Numbered from the stretch's first letter, positions 27,872-36,366 are shown. The stretch: DNA of 53,358 nucleotides from Eubacterium sp. (GCA_021769965.1 JAETRU010000020.1:1-53358), one strand, 5' to 3'. Notes: generated by a model not told the origin, from the letters alone. A program made the numbers and translations.

Positions 27872-28120
27872 CTAGACAGCTCTGTTTTCTGACGCCGGAT
27901 CTGATCTCCTGAACCAGTCCGGCTGCAGCAGCTGCGACAGCTTCCGGTTTTCTCCGCAAATAACGCTGTCGATCTCTCCGGCAGAAAAATCCATTTTCTT
28001 CCGCAGACTGTAATCCCGCATCCGCATCCTGATGATCGCGTCTTTAACTTGTCCATCAAAAGGGGCGGCAAAATTCATTGCCCTGTAATAAGCGGTCCTC
28101 AACTGTTTCTGTTTTTCCAT
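27872..28120 (-). CDS. Small protein of unknown function, 82 aa
   Basis: I do not recognise this protein. It is charged and basic, with aromatic residues near the start (AYYRAMNFAAPF), no signal peptide or membrane segment, and one cysteine. GGAGG sits 8 nt before the ATG and a hairpin terminator follows, so it is probably real. It diverges from a LysR regulator across 152 bp, the usual arrangement of a LysR target, so it may be controlled by it. It ends with TAG. Confidence 0.55.
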   Translation of the reverse strand: MEKQKQLRTAYYRAMNFAAPFDGQVKDAIIRMRMRDYSLRKKMDFSAGEIDSVICGENRKLSQLLQPDWFRRSDPASENRAV

Positions 28121-28199
28121 CTTTTACACCTCCAGAAATTCACCATCATTTTTTTGATATCCGGACGTCCCTGTTTATGGTTTCAGCATAGCATAACTC

Positions 28200-28246
28200 T
28201 TGACATTAGTAAAACGAATAAATATAATGAGTGTATCAGTTTTACT
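28200..28246 (+). promoter_or_regulatory. Consensus promoter of the LysR gene with flanking dyad
   Basis: TTGACA-N17-TATAAT (28200-28205, 28223-28228), a perfect consensus. The inverted repeat AGTAAAAC (28208-28215) / GTTTTACT (28239-28246) brackets the -10, as expected for an autoregulatory LysR site. Confidence 0.7.
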
Positions 28247-28272
28247 TATGTTTCAGATATCAGGAGGTTATT

Positions 28273-29205
28273 ATGCTCTCTCGTTACGGAATTTTCTGCC
28301 GTGCTGCAGAAAACGGCAGTTTCACTCGTACTGCGGAAGAGATCGGTTATACGCAAAGCGCCGTAAGCCAGTCTGTCAAGTCACTGGAGCAGGAATTGGA
28401 TACCGCCCTATTTCACAGAAAAAAAGACGGCCTGACTCTGACAGCAGACGGACAGCAGTATTATCCCTACATTCAGGCAGTCTATGCAGCTGAGCAGGCC
28501 CTGCTGCGAAAGCACACTGAAATGCAGGGTTTGGAACACAACGTTATACGCATCGGCTGTTTTGCCAGCGTCAGCCGGGTCATACTCCCCGCCCTGATGA
28601 AAAAATTCAAAGACCGTTACCCTCAGGCAGAGTTTCTTCTGCAGCAGGGAAACAGTGAGACGATCCCCGAATGGATCGCCAGCGGCGCGGTTGATTTCGG
28701 ATTTATCAACACCTCGTGGATCTGCGGAGATTCACGCCAGAGCGGCAGCGCTGCCGCGGCTTCATCGGAAAGCCTGCAGCTGATGCCTTTGTTTCGCGAT
28801 GAAATTCAGGCTATCCTGCCGAAAGCACACCCTTTGACGGCAGAGAAAGAGGTCTCGCTGGCACAGCTTGCGGAATACCCCTTTCTCATGCTAAACGAGG
28901 GTTCCTACGATTCTATGGAGCATTTTTTTCACGAACAAAATCTGTCTCCCAAAATCGAATACAACCTTTCTGATGATTACACAATTCTGAGCATGGTCAG
29001 TGAAGGATTCGGTATTTCCGCCATCTATCATCTGTTTCTCTCCGGCGTCGGCATCAGTACGGATCTGGCGGTCCGCCCCATAGCTGAGCATCCCAGCCGC
29101 ACCCTGGCGATCTGCTTCAGCAACTGGAAAACCATGCCGAAGGCTGCCCGTACATTTGTGAGATTTATTGAAAAAAACATTGGCGAGATCGCTGATGCGC
29201 TTTAG
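28273..29205 (+). CDS. LysR-family transcriptional regulator
   Basis: 310-aa LysR-type regulator. Residues ~1-60 are the winged helix-turn-helix (FCRAAENGSFTRTAEEIGYTQSAVSQSVKSLE); residues ~90-300 are a periplasmic-binding-like effector domain. The start at 28273 (MLSRYG) has GGAGG 6 nt upstream; the frame is open from 28231 without a site. It is preceded by a consensus promoter within an 8-bp dyad and diverges from a small unknown gene. The effector is unknown. It ends with TAG. Confidence 0.92.
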   Translation: MLSRYGIFCRAAENGSFTRTAEEIGYTQSAVSQSVKSLEQELDTALFHRKKDGLTLTADGQQYYPYIQAVYAAEQALLRKHTEMQGLEHNVIRIGCFASVSRVILPALMKKFKDRYPQAEFLLQQGNSETIPEWIASGAVDFGFINTSWICGDSRQSGSAAAASSESLQLMPLFRDEIQAILPKAHPLTAEKEVSLAQLAEYPFLMLNEGSYDSMEHFFHEQNLSPKIEYNLSDDYTILSMVSEGFGISAIYHLFLSGVGISTDLAVRPIAEHPSRTLAICFSNWKTMPKAARTFVRFIEKNIGEIADAL

Positions 29206-29276
29206 GATGGATCAAAGCGCGAACTTTTTCAAGGGACTTTTTCAACAACATAAAACTTTTTCTTAAATGCAGAAAG

Positions 29277-29328
29277 CTCCGCAGACATTTCCCAGTTAAA
29301 TTATGATGGGAATATCTGCGGAGTTTGT
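29277..29328 (+). terminator. Terminator after the LysR gene
   Basis: CTCCGCAGAcATTtCCCA pairs with TGGGAATaTCTGCGGAG, followed by TTTG. Confidence 0.65.
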
Positions 29329-29350
29329 AATCAGATTCTTATTATACTGC

Positions 29351-29430
29351 ACGTTCCTTGCCGGCTAAAGCCGGGAACGTCAGCATAAGGTCTGCCTAGC
29401 CACTCGCGATTTCGCTCGCGGGGCAGAACC
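29351..29430 (-). repeat. Two adjacent GC-rich hairpins downstream of mreB
   Basis: ACGTTCC...GGAACGT encloses CCGGC-TAAA-GCCGG (29351-29380), and GGTCTGCC...GGCAGAACC encloses CGCGA-TTTCGC-TCGCG (29388-29430). Neither is followed by a T-run. They could be an unusual terminator, or a repeat or RNA structure at the mreB 3' end. Confidence 0.45.
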
Positions 29431-29431
29431 A

Positions 29432-30448
29432 TTATAGATACGGAGCTCTCCGGTTGAGAGAGTTGCCTTCTAAGGATTCCAGCTCGTTCAGGGCTTTGCC
29501 GGTTCCAATGGCAACACAGGAAGTAGGATCTTCCGCGATGCGCACTTTGATGCCGGTCCGCTCTTCGATACGGCGGTCGATGCCATAAAGCAGCGCGCCC
29601 CCGCCGGTGATCACAATACCGGAGTTACTGATATCAGCTGCCAGTTCCGGCGGAGTCTGTTCCAAAACGCTGTGAACAGCCTCGCAGATCGTATGCAGCG
29701 GCTCTTCCAGAGCCTCCATGATCTCTTCCGAGCTGACCTCTACAGTTTTCGGCAGACCGGTCACCAGATCGCGGCCTCTGCACTCCATAGTCATGTTTTC
29801 TTCCCGCGGATAGGCCGTTCCGATCGTCTTTTTGATCTCCTCGCCGGTACGCTCGCCGATATACAGCTTGTGAACTTTTCTCATGTATTTGATAATGGCG
29901 TCATCAAATTTATCCCCTGCCATCTTGACGGAAGTGCTAGCAACGATACCGCCCAGAGAGATCACTGCAATATCGGTCGTACCTCCGCCGATATCGATAA
30001 CCATAACGCCGTCGGGCTGTGCAATGTCGATACCCGCGCCGATAGCCGCAGCAACCGGTTCTTCCATCAGGTAAACATCTTTGCCTCCAGCCTGCGTCGC
30101 CGCTTCTCTAACAGCTCTCTTTTCGACCTCTGTCACGCCGCTCGGCACGCAGACCATGATTCTAGGCTTAAAAAATCTGCCGCTGCCGCAAGCCTTGCGG
30201 ATGAAATACTTCAACATCCTCTCCGTAATATCATAATCAGAAATAACGCCGTCCCGCAGAGGCCGGACCGCAATAATATTAGCAGGCGTTCTGCCGAGCA
30301 TCTGTCTCGCTTCTTCACCAACTGCCAGAATATCATCCGTATCCTTGTTGAGCGCCACAACAGAAGGCTCGTTTAGAACAATTCCTTTATTCTTTATATA
30401 CACTAAGACATTTGCTGTCCCCAAATCGATTCCTACTTCACTTGCCAT
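29432..30448 (-). CDS. mreB: Rod-shape determining protein, MreB/Mbl actin homologue
   Basis: 338-aa bacterial actin that guides sidewall peptidoglycan synthesis beneath the membrane. Actin-fold motifs are clear: phosphate-1 VGIDLGTANVLVY, VPSGVTEVEKRAV, phosphate-2 VIDIGGGTTDIAVI and adenosine motif IVITGGGALLYG. There is no mreC/mreD next to it, so it is a stand-alone copy and may be the Mbl or MreBH type rather than the operon MreB. A promoter lies ~120 bp upstream. Confidence 0.93.
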   Translation of the reverse strand: MASEVGIDLGTANVLVYIKNKGIVLNEPSVVALNKDTDDILAVGEEARQMLGRTPANIIAVRPLRDGVISDYDITERMLKYFIRKACGSGRFFKPRIMVCVPSGVTEVEKRAVREAATQAGGKDVYLMEEPVAAAIGAGIDIAQPDGVMVIDIGGGTTDIAVISLGGIVASTSVKMAGDKFDDAIIKYMRKVHKLYIGERTGEEIKKTIGTAYPREENMTMECRGRDLVTGLPKTVEVSSEEIMEALEEPLHTICEAVHSVLEQTPPELAADISNSGIVITGGGALLYGIDRRIEERTGIKVRIAEDPTSCVAIGTGKALNELESLEGNSLNRRAPYL

Positions 30449-30564
30449 TTACTTACTCCTTTTCTCTAAAAATAATATACCCGTCTCATTCCTTCATAAC
30501 ATATATCATTTACATTTACTGAAACAATATTCAAGGATTTCCTACGCTCAGTTTCTTTACAATA

Positions 30565-30593
30565 ATTATATACAATTTCCAGTCTGATTTCAA
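30565..30593 (-). promoter_or_regulatory. mreB promoter
   Basis: TTGAAA-N17-TATAAT on the minus strand (-35 at 30588-30593, -10 at 30565-30570), leaving a ~110-nt leader. The 341-bp gap 30449-30789 holds this promoter and the terminator at 30693. Confidence 0.6.
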
Positions 30594-30692
30594 TGTAAAA
30601 GCTGTGAAAGCGCAGGGTTTTTTGCCATTTTTTACGGGCATTTAAATCAAGTTTTTAAATTAATGCTGAATCTAAAAGGAATATTCGGCAAG

Positions 30693-30726
30693 AAAAATCC
30701 TGGATCACCGCGTTATGTGGCGATCC
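30693..30726 (-). terminator. Terminator of the dehydrogenase/aldolase operon
   Basis: On the minus strand GGATCGCCAC and GCGGTGATCC form a 10-bp stem with one mismatch and one G-T pair, followed by AGGATTTTTC, past the iron alcohol dehydrogenase stop. Confidence 0.65.
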
Positions 30727-30789
30727 TGGATCCCTAAATTTTTATTAGATTATTGAGGTAGTTCGAAAGAAACTTACAAATACATTAAA

Positions 30790-31947
30790 TTAGATATAAT
30801 TATCATACATCCGGCCAATCAATTTCTCCATGACCGGAATGTCGATTGGTTTCAGGGCGCAGCTGACAAACCAGTTTTTCTCTATAGCACCCTTTGCACA
30901 GGCCATAGCCTGCTCTTTTGTAATACCCTGCTCTTGCATAGAGCGGATACCGACAGACCGCATCAAACTGCGAATCTTTTCGGCGCCCAGTCTGCCAGCC
31001 TCCTCACCTGTCATCTCATCAGTCACTTCCAGACCCAGTGCAGCGGCGATTTTTTTCACTTTGTCTGGGATAAGATCCGATGCATAGGTGACAACCTCCG
31101 GAAGCGTTAAAGCACAGGCAACCCCATGGGATATATGGAACTGCAAACCCATCTCATGTGCTGCGGCATGGCCAAAATGAACGCTGGCATCATTAAACGC
31201 CATGCCTGCTAAATTACTTGCAAGACTCAAATTCGTCCGAGCTTCTATGTTGCAGCCGTCTTCACAGGCTGCCTCCAGATTGGAGGCGATCAGTTCAACA
31301 GCAGCCAGAGACAGGATATCTGCCTTTGGATTTCCGCAGTTCGTGGTATAACTTTCGATGGCATGAGACATAGCATCAAGACCTGTTGCTGCGGTTATCT
31401 GCGGCGGCACAGTTAGAGTCAGTTCAGGGTCAACGATAGCCAGCGTGCCGGCTTTGAGTACAGTTTCCTTTCCCTGGGTTTCTTCATCATGAAGGACGGA
31501 CATGATGGTAACTTCCGAACCGGTTCCTGCTGCAGTAGGAATCAGAATTAAAGATGTTTTCACAATCTGATGTTGATTCTTCTGCATATAGTATAAATTG
31601 ATTGGAAGAGGATTGTCCGTCAAGACCGCCACAGCCTTTGCTGTGTCTAAGCTGCTGCCTCCACCGATACCGATAACCACGTCTGCCCCGGCATCTTTTG
31701 CTTTCTGTCCCGCAGCATTGACCGAGTCTACCGGTGCATCAGGCAGAACGCCATCAAAAGTCTCTACAGCGAGTCCACTCTCTTTCAGGATCCCAAGGAT
31801 CCTATCGGCGATACCGCAGGCTTTAACACCTGCATCAAAGATACAGAAGGCTTTCGTACCGCCCAGTTCTTTCACCCTATCAGGCAATTGACCGATAGCG
31901 CCTGCCCCGAAGAGAACGGGGCAAAGCTGTTGATATGTGCTGATCAT
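30790..31947 (-). CDS. Iron-containing alcohol dehydrogenase
   Basis: 385-aa group III (Fe-ADH) enzyme. The NAD-binding GGGSSLDTAKAVAVL, the TAGTGSEVT segment and the metal-ligand histidines (HAIESY, HFGHAAAHEMGLQFHISHG) are all present. Relatives reduce lactaldehyde, glycolaldehyde or longer aldehydes. It is the last gene of a four-gene operon with an MDR dehydrogenase, an HpcH/HpaI aldolase and a GntP permease, so it probably reduces the aldehyde released by the aldolase. AGGAG precedes the ATG. Confidence 0.9.
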   Translation of the reverse strand: MISTYQQLCPVLFGAGAIGQLPDRVKELGGTKAFCIFDAGVKACGIADRILGILKESGLAVETFDGVLPDAPVDSVNAAGQKAKDAGADVVIGIGGGSSLDTAKAVAVLTDNPLPINLYYMQKNQHQIVKTSLILIPTAAGTGSEVTIMSVLHDEETQGKETVLKAGTLAIVDPELTLTVPPQITAATGLDAMSHAIESYTTNCGNPKADILSLAAVELIASNLEAACEDGCNIEARTNLSLASNLAGMAFNDASVHFGHAAAHEMGLQFHISHGVACALTLPEVVTYASDLIPDKVKKIAAALGLEVTDEMTGEEAGRLGAEKIRSLMRSVGIRSMQEQGITKEQAMACAKGAIEKNWFVSCALKPIDIPVMEKLIGRMYDNYI

Positions 31948-31980
31948 AGTGCAAACTCCTAGTCTTTATAACGCTCTATC

Positions 31981-33318
31981 CTATGCTAATCCGGGAAAAA
32001 GCATAAACAAGCCTGTTGTGATAAATGTACATACCAAAGGGATCAATACCGTGGTAACAAAGCAATAGATATACCCTTCTCTCATGCTGACTCCAGCTGC
32101 TCCCATAGAGATTATGGCCGCTCCGCAGTAAGGCATAGATTCAAAGGTCGTTGTCGCAATGACGGCTGTGCGATGCAGCGCTGTTGCAGACAGCGTTCCT
32201 GATTCAATGGCAGGTAGATATGCCGGCAGCCCCAGCTGCAGCGCCGCCGGAGGCGATGTCGTGAAGAGTACAAAGATCACTACGCCGATCGTTGCCACCA
32301 GCAAAGGGTTTCCTTCAATCCCTATAAATATTTTCATGACCTTCTGAAATGCCTCTGTCTGCTGCACAACACCTGCAAATCCCATCAGTGACGAAACCTG
32401 GAAAAATACTGTCGTTCCATTGGTAACCCCCTCATTCAGCATATCAAAGATGCCTTTGATGCTTGGATTTGATAAGCAGCTTGACAGCAAGATTACAGCC
32501 AATGCAATACCAGCAGTTAAACAAATGGTAATATTCAGATTAAATACTGCGTATGTCAGGAATACAACCAGCAGCGGGAGCAATGTGATCCAGAAGTTTG
32601 GCCGTTTTCTCTCCGCCTCCTCTTCAACAGTTCTTTTTTCATCTATCTCCGTGAATATCTCTCCTTTTTCCACAGATCGAACGATCACGCGATACATGAA
32701 AATTATCCCCAATACAACCATCAAAAGGGCAGATACTAAACCCGGCACCAATCCAGCCGTAGAAGTTGTCCCCAAAATGCCTGATGCAGTAAGGTTGCCA
32801 ATGCTCGGAGACCCCGGGGCTGCCATAGCAGCAGAGGCACCTGAAGACATCATCATCGCAGGGATAAATTTTCTTGGAATATTTGCAGCGCGAGCGATAG
32901 AGAAAGCAATTGGAATCGTTGACAAAACCACTACGATACCAGAAACACCTGTCCATGTCAAAAGCAGCCCCACCAGATTCACCGCAATCAAACTCATTAA
33001 AATCACTTTGTTTTGCGAAACATCTTTCCCTGAAGTCAACTTGCCAAGGACAAACTCACCGACCGCTTCCGCCGCGCCAGTACGTTCATACACTTTGCCA
33101 AACATCGCGCCAAGAATTGCAAATGCAAATCCTACAGTCATCCAGTTTGCAATGGAGCCAAGATAGACCCCGAGGAATGTATCCAAGGCTGGAAGTCCGT
33201 TGGTCAATATTACCAAAACCGCACATATAGGAGCCGCATAAATATTTGACATTCCTTTAAACACCAATATAATCAACAGGAGCATTCCTGCAATGATACC
33301 TACCAGACCTATACTCAT
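31981..33318 (-). CDS. GntP-family (gluconate/carboxylate) permease
   Basis: 445-aa membrane protein with about 12 hydrophobic helices, resembling the GntP/gluconate:H+ symporter family and related carboxylate permeases (TSPPAALQLGLPAYL, MMMSSGASAAMAAPGSPSIGN). It should import a hydroxy-acid or sugar acid. It lies between the aldolase and the iron alcohol dehydrogenase genes, so its substrate is presumably what the operon degrades. It ends with TAG. Confidence 0.83.
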   Translation of the reverse strand: MSIGLVGIIAGMLLLIILVFKGMSNIYAAPICAVLVILTNGLPALDTFLGVYLGSIANWMTVGFAFAILGAMFGKVYERTGAAEAVGEFVLGKLTSGKDVSQNKVILMSLIAVNLVGLLLTWTGVSGIVVVLSTIPIAFSIARAANIPRKFIPAMMMSSGASAAMAAPGSPSIGNLTASGILGTTSTAGLVPGLVSALLMVVLGIIFMYRVIVRSVEKGEIFTEIDEKRTVEEEAERKRPNFWITLLPLLVVFLTYAVFNLNITICLTAGIALAVILLSSCLSNPSIKGIFDMLNEGVTNGTTVFFQVSSLMGFAGVVQQTEAFQKVMKIFIGIEGNPLLVATIGVVIFVLFTTSPPAALQLGLPAYLPAIESGTLSATALHRTAVIATTTFESMPYCGAAIISMGAAGVSMREGYIYCFVTTVLIPLVCTFITTGLFMLFPGLA

Positions 33319-33354
33319 TTCTGTTTCCTCATCTTTCTATTAAGTCTCAGGTTC

Positions 33355-34176
33355 CTATTTCTCTCCTCTGGCCTTCTTCACTACATCTTCTGCAACCTCT
33401 GCAAACCAAGCATTGTCGGGGAAAGTAAGGATCATATTTGTTCCCTCTTCTGCCAACTGCTTCATCTGCTCCACATCTGGTCCCGGCCAAATCATATTCT
33501 GCTGGATCAAACCACGTTCCTTCGCCGCCTTCTGAATAACCGGTACGTATTTGCCGAGAATTTCTTTGGAATTGTCTGCTTCGCCAGCTCTCAGCAGTGA
33601 GAAACTCAGGTCTCCCATTCCAAATCCGATTCCATCTCTTCCCGGCTGCAGCTCATCAAGAATCTCTTCCCAGTTTTCCAGAGCACAGAGATCCTCAAAC
33701 AAAACGATAGTACAGAAGTTATCGTTGATCCACTGACGATATTCCACATAATTGTCCAGGCCAAAATTACTGTGACGAACAGCCGGGCACATGCCTAATT
33801 CTCCGCCGCCCTTTGGTCCTCCCGTCGGGTTAAAATGACAATATGCAACTGCATTTCTCGCATCCTCACCATTTTTAATATGCGGAACAACAACTCCTTT
33901 GCCGCCAATCTCTACACAGGAACGAATCAGCATTGGGTCATTCTTTCCCACACGGAAAATCGGCGTAAGTTCATTGGCCTCACAAGCCCGCACTAGATCC
34001 GCCATATTGGAAAAGTCCACACGAGTATGTTCCATATCAATCATAATATAATCATACCCGGCCTGCCCATACATGTCCATCATAATCGGATAATGCAGAT
34101 AACATTGCACCCCCAGCGCAGCTTCTCCTGCGCGAATTCTTGTCAAAACGTTGTTTTCTCTTGTTTTATATGACAT
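33355..34176 (-). CDS. HpcH/HpaI family aldolase
   Basis: 273-aa class II (metal-dependent) pyruvate aldolase. It shows the family order IDMEHTRVDF, FRVGKNDPMLIRSCVEIGGKGVVVPHI, LFEDLCALENWEEIL and DGIGFGMGDLSFSL. Members cleave 4-hydroxy-2-keto acids to pyruvate plus an aldehyde; relatives include HpaI and keto-deoxy-rhamnonate/glucarate aldolases. It is second in its operon after a zinc-type dehydrogenase. The substrate cannot be named. It ends with TAG. Confidence 0.88.
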   Translation of the reverse strand: MSYKTRENNVLTRIRAGEAALGVQCYLHYPIMMDMYGQAGYDYIMIDMEHTRVDFSNMADLVRACEANELTPIFRVGKNDPMLIRSCVEIGGKGVVVPHIKNGEDARNAVAYCHFNPTGGPKGGGELGMCPAVRHSNFGLDNYVEYRQWINDNFCTIVLFEDLCALENWEEILDELQPGRDGIGFGMGDLSFSLLRAGEADNSKEILGKYVPVIQKAAKERGLIQQNMIWPGPDVEQMKQLAEEGTNMILTFPDNAWFAEVAEDVVKKARGEK

Positions 34177-34202
34177 TTTCTTACCTCCTTAGTCCTCAGT
34201 CA

Positions 34203-35318
34203 TTAACGTTCACGGCAGTCGATCGCCGCCTTCAAATCCTCTCCGTGCAGCATGCGTTTAAAGGCATCATTGAGATGTTCCAGAGGATATTTTCTCGAAA
34301 TAATCTCGCCAAACGGATAACGATTCTTATAGGCTTCGATGAATTTCAAGGCTTTCACAAAGTGCCTGATATCAGCTGAACCACTTCCGAAAATACATGC
34401 GTTCTTATTCATGATATCATTCGGAATAATTTCGACACTGCGTCGGGAAGTCTGACCCATGATCAAATACTTGCCTTCCTTTGCCAGGTAATCAATGCCC
34501 TCATTGATTGCCGGCGGATAACCACTGCATTCGATTACTACTTCTGCGCCAATTCCATTGGTCATCTCTCTGACCTTATTGGCCCTCTCGTGAGAATCCT
34601 GGATATCGTTTAAGCTGATCGTATCTGTTGCTCCCCACTTTTTCGCGAATTCCAGTCTGGAGGCCACACCATCAACTGCGATGATTTTTGCCGCCCCCGT
34701 CTGCGCTGCCATAACGACAGAATAAAGCCCCACAGGTCCCACGCCCTGCACAACGACAGTTCCACCAGTTGGAACGCCTCCGTACTTCATAATTTTGTCA
34801 AACCCGTTAACAACAGTACGGAATGCGCAGCCAACGCCTAATGCTTCTTCATCCGTCACGGAATCGGGAATTCTCACCACATCAGTTCCTTTTGTAACCA
34901 GTTCATATTCAGCAAAGCCGCCTCTCAGAGCCTTCGGCGGCGCGAAGCCATAACCTTTGCTGTGCGCACACATATAAGGCTGCTGCAGAATTTTACAGTA
35001 ATAGCATTCTCCACAAAACTGGTGCGCCCACAGAATTCTGTCCCCAACTTTCAGAGGGGTACCTGTAACGTCTTTATCAACACCCTTCAGCTCTACGATC
35101 TTGCCAATCGTCTCATGGCCCTGAATCATCGGTTCAGGCGGCTTGATCGCCAGATCGCCTAGGTTTTGATGCACATCCGTTCCACAAATGCCCGCCAGCT
35201 GCACCTTTACCAGGATATCTCCATCCTTTACTTTCGGGATCTTCACTTCCTCCATTACATCAGCTTCGCCATACTTTTTTAAAATCATTGCTTTACAGCT
35301 TATCGGGGTAGTTGCCAT
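34203..35318 (-). CDS. Zinc-dependent MDR-family alcohol/polyol dehydrogenase
   Basis: 371-aa medium-chain dehydrogenase. Zinc-binding features are present: GICGTDVHQNLG for the catalytic site, GHETIGKI, and the structural-zinc segment CGECYYCKILQQPYMC. The NAD motif is VQGVGPVGLYSV. Relatives include threonine and sorbitol dehydrogenases. I use the ATG at 35318 with AGGAGG 8 nt upstream; the frame could begin at a TTG at 35324. It is first in the operon, behind a consensus promoter and the TACGTA operator array, and diverges from the GntR regulator. It probably oxidises the imported hydroxy compound. Confidence 0.88.
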   Translation of the reverse strand: MATTPISCKAMILKKYGEADVMEEVKIPKVKDGDILVKVQLAGICGTDVHQNLGDLAIKPPEPMIQGHETIGKIVELKGVDKDVTGTPLKVGDRILWAHQFCGECYYCKILQQPYMCAHSKGYGFAPPKALRGGFAEYELVTKGTDVVRIPDSVTDEEALGVGCAFRTVVNGFDKIMKYGGVPTGGTVVVQGVGPVGLYSVVMAAQTGAAKIIAVDGVASRLEFAKKWGATDTISLNDIQDSHERANKVREMTNGIGAEVVIECSGYPPAINEGIDYLAKEGKYLIMGQTSRRSVEIIPNDIMNKNACIFGSGSADIRHFVKALKFIEAYKNRYPFGEIISRKYPLEHLNDAFKRMLHGEDLKAAIDCRER

Positions 35319-35389
35319 TTTCAATTCCTCCTCATTGCATTTTGCCAGACGCTTAACCGGTATTGCATCCGCATCCTCTCTAGATATTT

Positions 35390-35420
35390 CGTACTACGTA
35401 CTACGTACTACGTACTACGT
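35390..35420 (-). promoter_or_regulatory. CGTACTA tandem array, operator of the dehydrogenase operon
   Basis: Four exact 7-bp units (CGTACTA) plus CGT, giving three palindromic TACGTA sites exactly 7 bp apart. The array lies just downstream of the -10 of the operon promoter, a repressing position. The same TACGTA pair with 7-bp spacing is found at the GntR promoter. Confidence 0.7.
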
Positions 35421-35424
35421 TTTG

Positions 35425-35453
35425 AATATAGCACAAGATGCTTCCCGTGTCAA
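35425..35453 (-). promoter_or_regulatory. Promoter of the dehydrogenase/aldolase operon
   Basis: TTGACA-N17-TATATT on the minus strand (-35 at 35448-35453, -10 at 35425-35430). Confidence 0.75.
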
Positions 35454-35513
35454 TGATTTTTTAGAAAATTTAAAAATCCGTTTTCTGACGTTTTCTGAAC
35501 TCCTGAAATATCC

Positions 35514-35542
35514 TTGACAAAGCAAAATCAATTCAATATAAT
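35514..35542 (+). promoter_or_regulatory. Promoter of the GntR regulator gene
   Basis: TTGACA-N17-TATAAT (35514-35519, 35537-35542), a perfect consensus, followed by an operator. Confidence 0.75.
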
Positions 35543-35554
35543 TTTATAAGATAG

Positions 35555-35567
35555 TACGTAATACGTA
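35555..35567 (+). promoter_or_regulatory. GntR operator TACGTA-A-TACGTA
   Basis: A perfect inverted repeat around one central base, starting ~6 bp after the predicted start point and inside a longer AAGATA...TATCTT context. The 7-bp spacing matches the array upstream of the divergent operon, which suggests one regulator for both. Confidence 0.65.
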
Positions 35568-35590
35568 TCTTAAGAGAGGTGGTTTGGATC

Positions 35591-36289
35591 ATGAAAAGAA
35601 ATCCTTTATTCATAGAAGTTGCAAATCAATTGACACAATTAATCCAGGAAAAATATCCTCCTGGATCGAAAATTCCAATTGAACCTGAGTTAATGCAAAT
35701 GTTCGGTGTCAGCAGAACCACAATACGTTCTGCCATCAGTTCACTTTGTTCCAAAAATATTTTAGAGATCCGCCGCGGTGCAGGTACCTTTGTTACGCAA
35801 TCCCCTGGATTAGCCTCCGATGCCCTCGGCATCCAATTTCTAGATCCAGAAATCGTTTCTAAGGATATTGGCGAGATGTCAAGATTGGTTCAGCCAGCAG
35901 CAGCCGCGATGGGAGCTGCCCGTATAACGGACGCAGACAAGGAGCAGTTAAAGGCAGCGTTATCTGACCTCGAAGAGGGTTGGAAGCTCTACCAACACAA
36001 TATGATCAGCTATGCTGAGTTGAGAAAGCGAGACTCTCGGTTTCATTCTGCAGTCATCAACTCCAGCCACAATTATATTATGGAACGACTAGATACCGTG
36101 TTCATTGAATTTACCAAGAAAACCAGAGAGCAGGACAATATTGATATTATCACCGATAGCCTGGAGCTCCATCCAAAAATACTGGACGCTATCATCAGCG
36201 GAAACGCTGAAAAAGCTTCGAGGCTTATGGCCGAGCACATGGATAATATCCGTAATATACTAGATCCGAATTTCAGCGATAACAGTTAG
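35591..36289 (+). CDS. GntR-family (FadR/FCD-type) transcriptional regulator
   Basis: 232-aa regulator. Residues ~1-70 are the GntR winged helix (ELMQMFGVSRTTIRSAISSL, RRGAGTFV). The C-terminal helical FCD domain contains the metal/ligand histidines (FHSAVINSSHN, MAEHMDNI). FadR-subfamily proteins of this kind usually bind sugar-acid or hydroxy-acid intermediates. The start at 35591 (MKRNPLF) is preceded by GAGAGGTGG; GTG at 35579 overlaps that site. It diverges from the dehydrogenase/aldolase/GntP operon and is very likely its repressor. It ends with TAG. Confidence 0.92.
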   Translation: MKRNPLFIEVANQLTQLIQEKYPPGSKIPIEPELMQMFGVSRTTIRSAISSLCSKNILEIRRGAGTFVTQSPGLASDALGIQFLDPEIVSKDIGEMSRLVQPAAAAMGAARITDADKEQLKAALSDLEEGWKLYQHNMISYAELRKRDSRFHSAVINSSHNYIMERLDTVFIEFTKKTREQDNIDIITDSLELHPKILDAIISGNAEKASRLMAEHMDNIRNILDPNFSDNS

Positions 36290-36337
36290 ACATGCATTTG
36301 TCCATGATTGAAATGCGAAATCGGCGCTACTTTTCCC

Positions 36338-36366
36338 TTGACCCTATTACAGCAAAGGACTAAAAT
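36338..36366 (+). promoter_or_regulatory. Promoter of the leucine-rich-repeat protein gene
   Basis: TTGACC-N17-TAAAAT (36338-36343, 36361-36366), ~45 bp before the start codon. Confidence 0.5.

Noticed and set aside
27672-27875. 67-codon plus-strand frame downstream of the RNA methyltransferase region
   Set aside because: It lies across a terminator stem and antisense to the small gene's 3' end, with no ribosome-binding site.
30595-30650. GCTGTGAAAGCGCAGGG as a third copy of the arc intergenic element
   Set aside because: Only the short head resembles it; the tip and tail motifs are missing.
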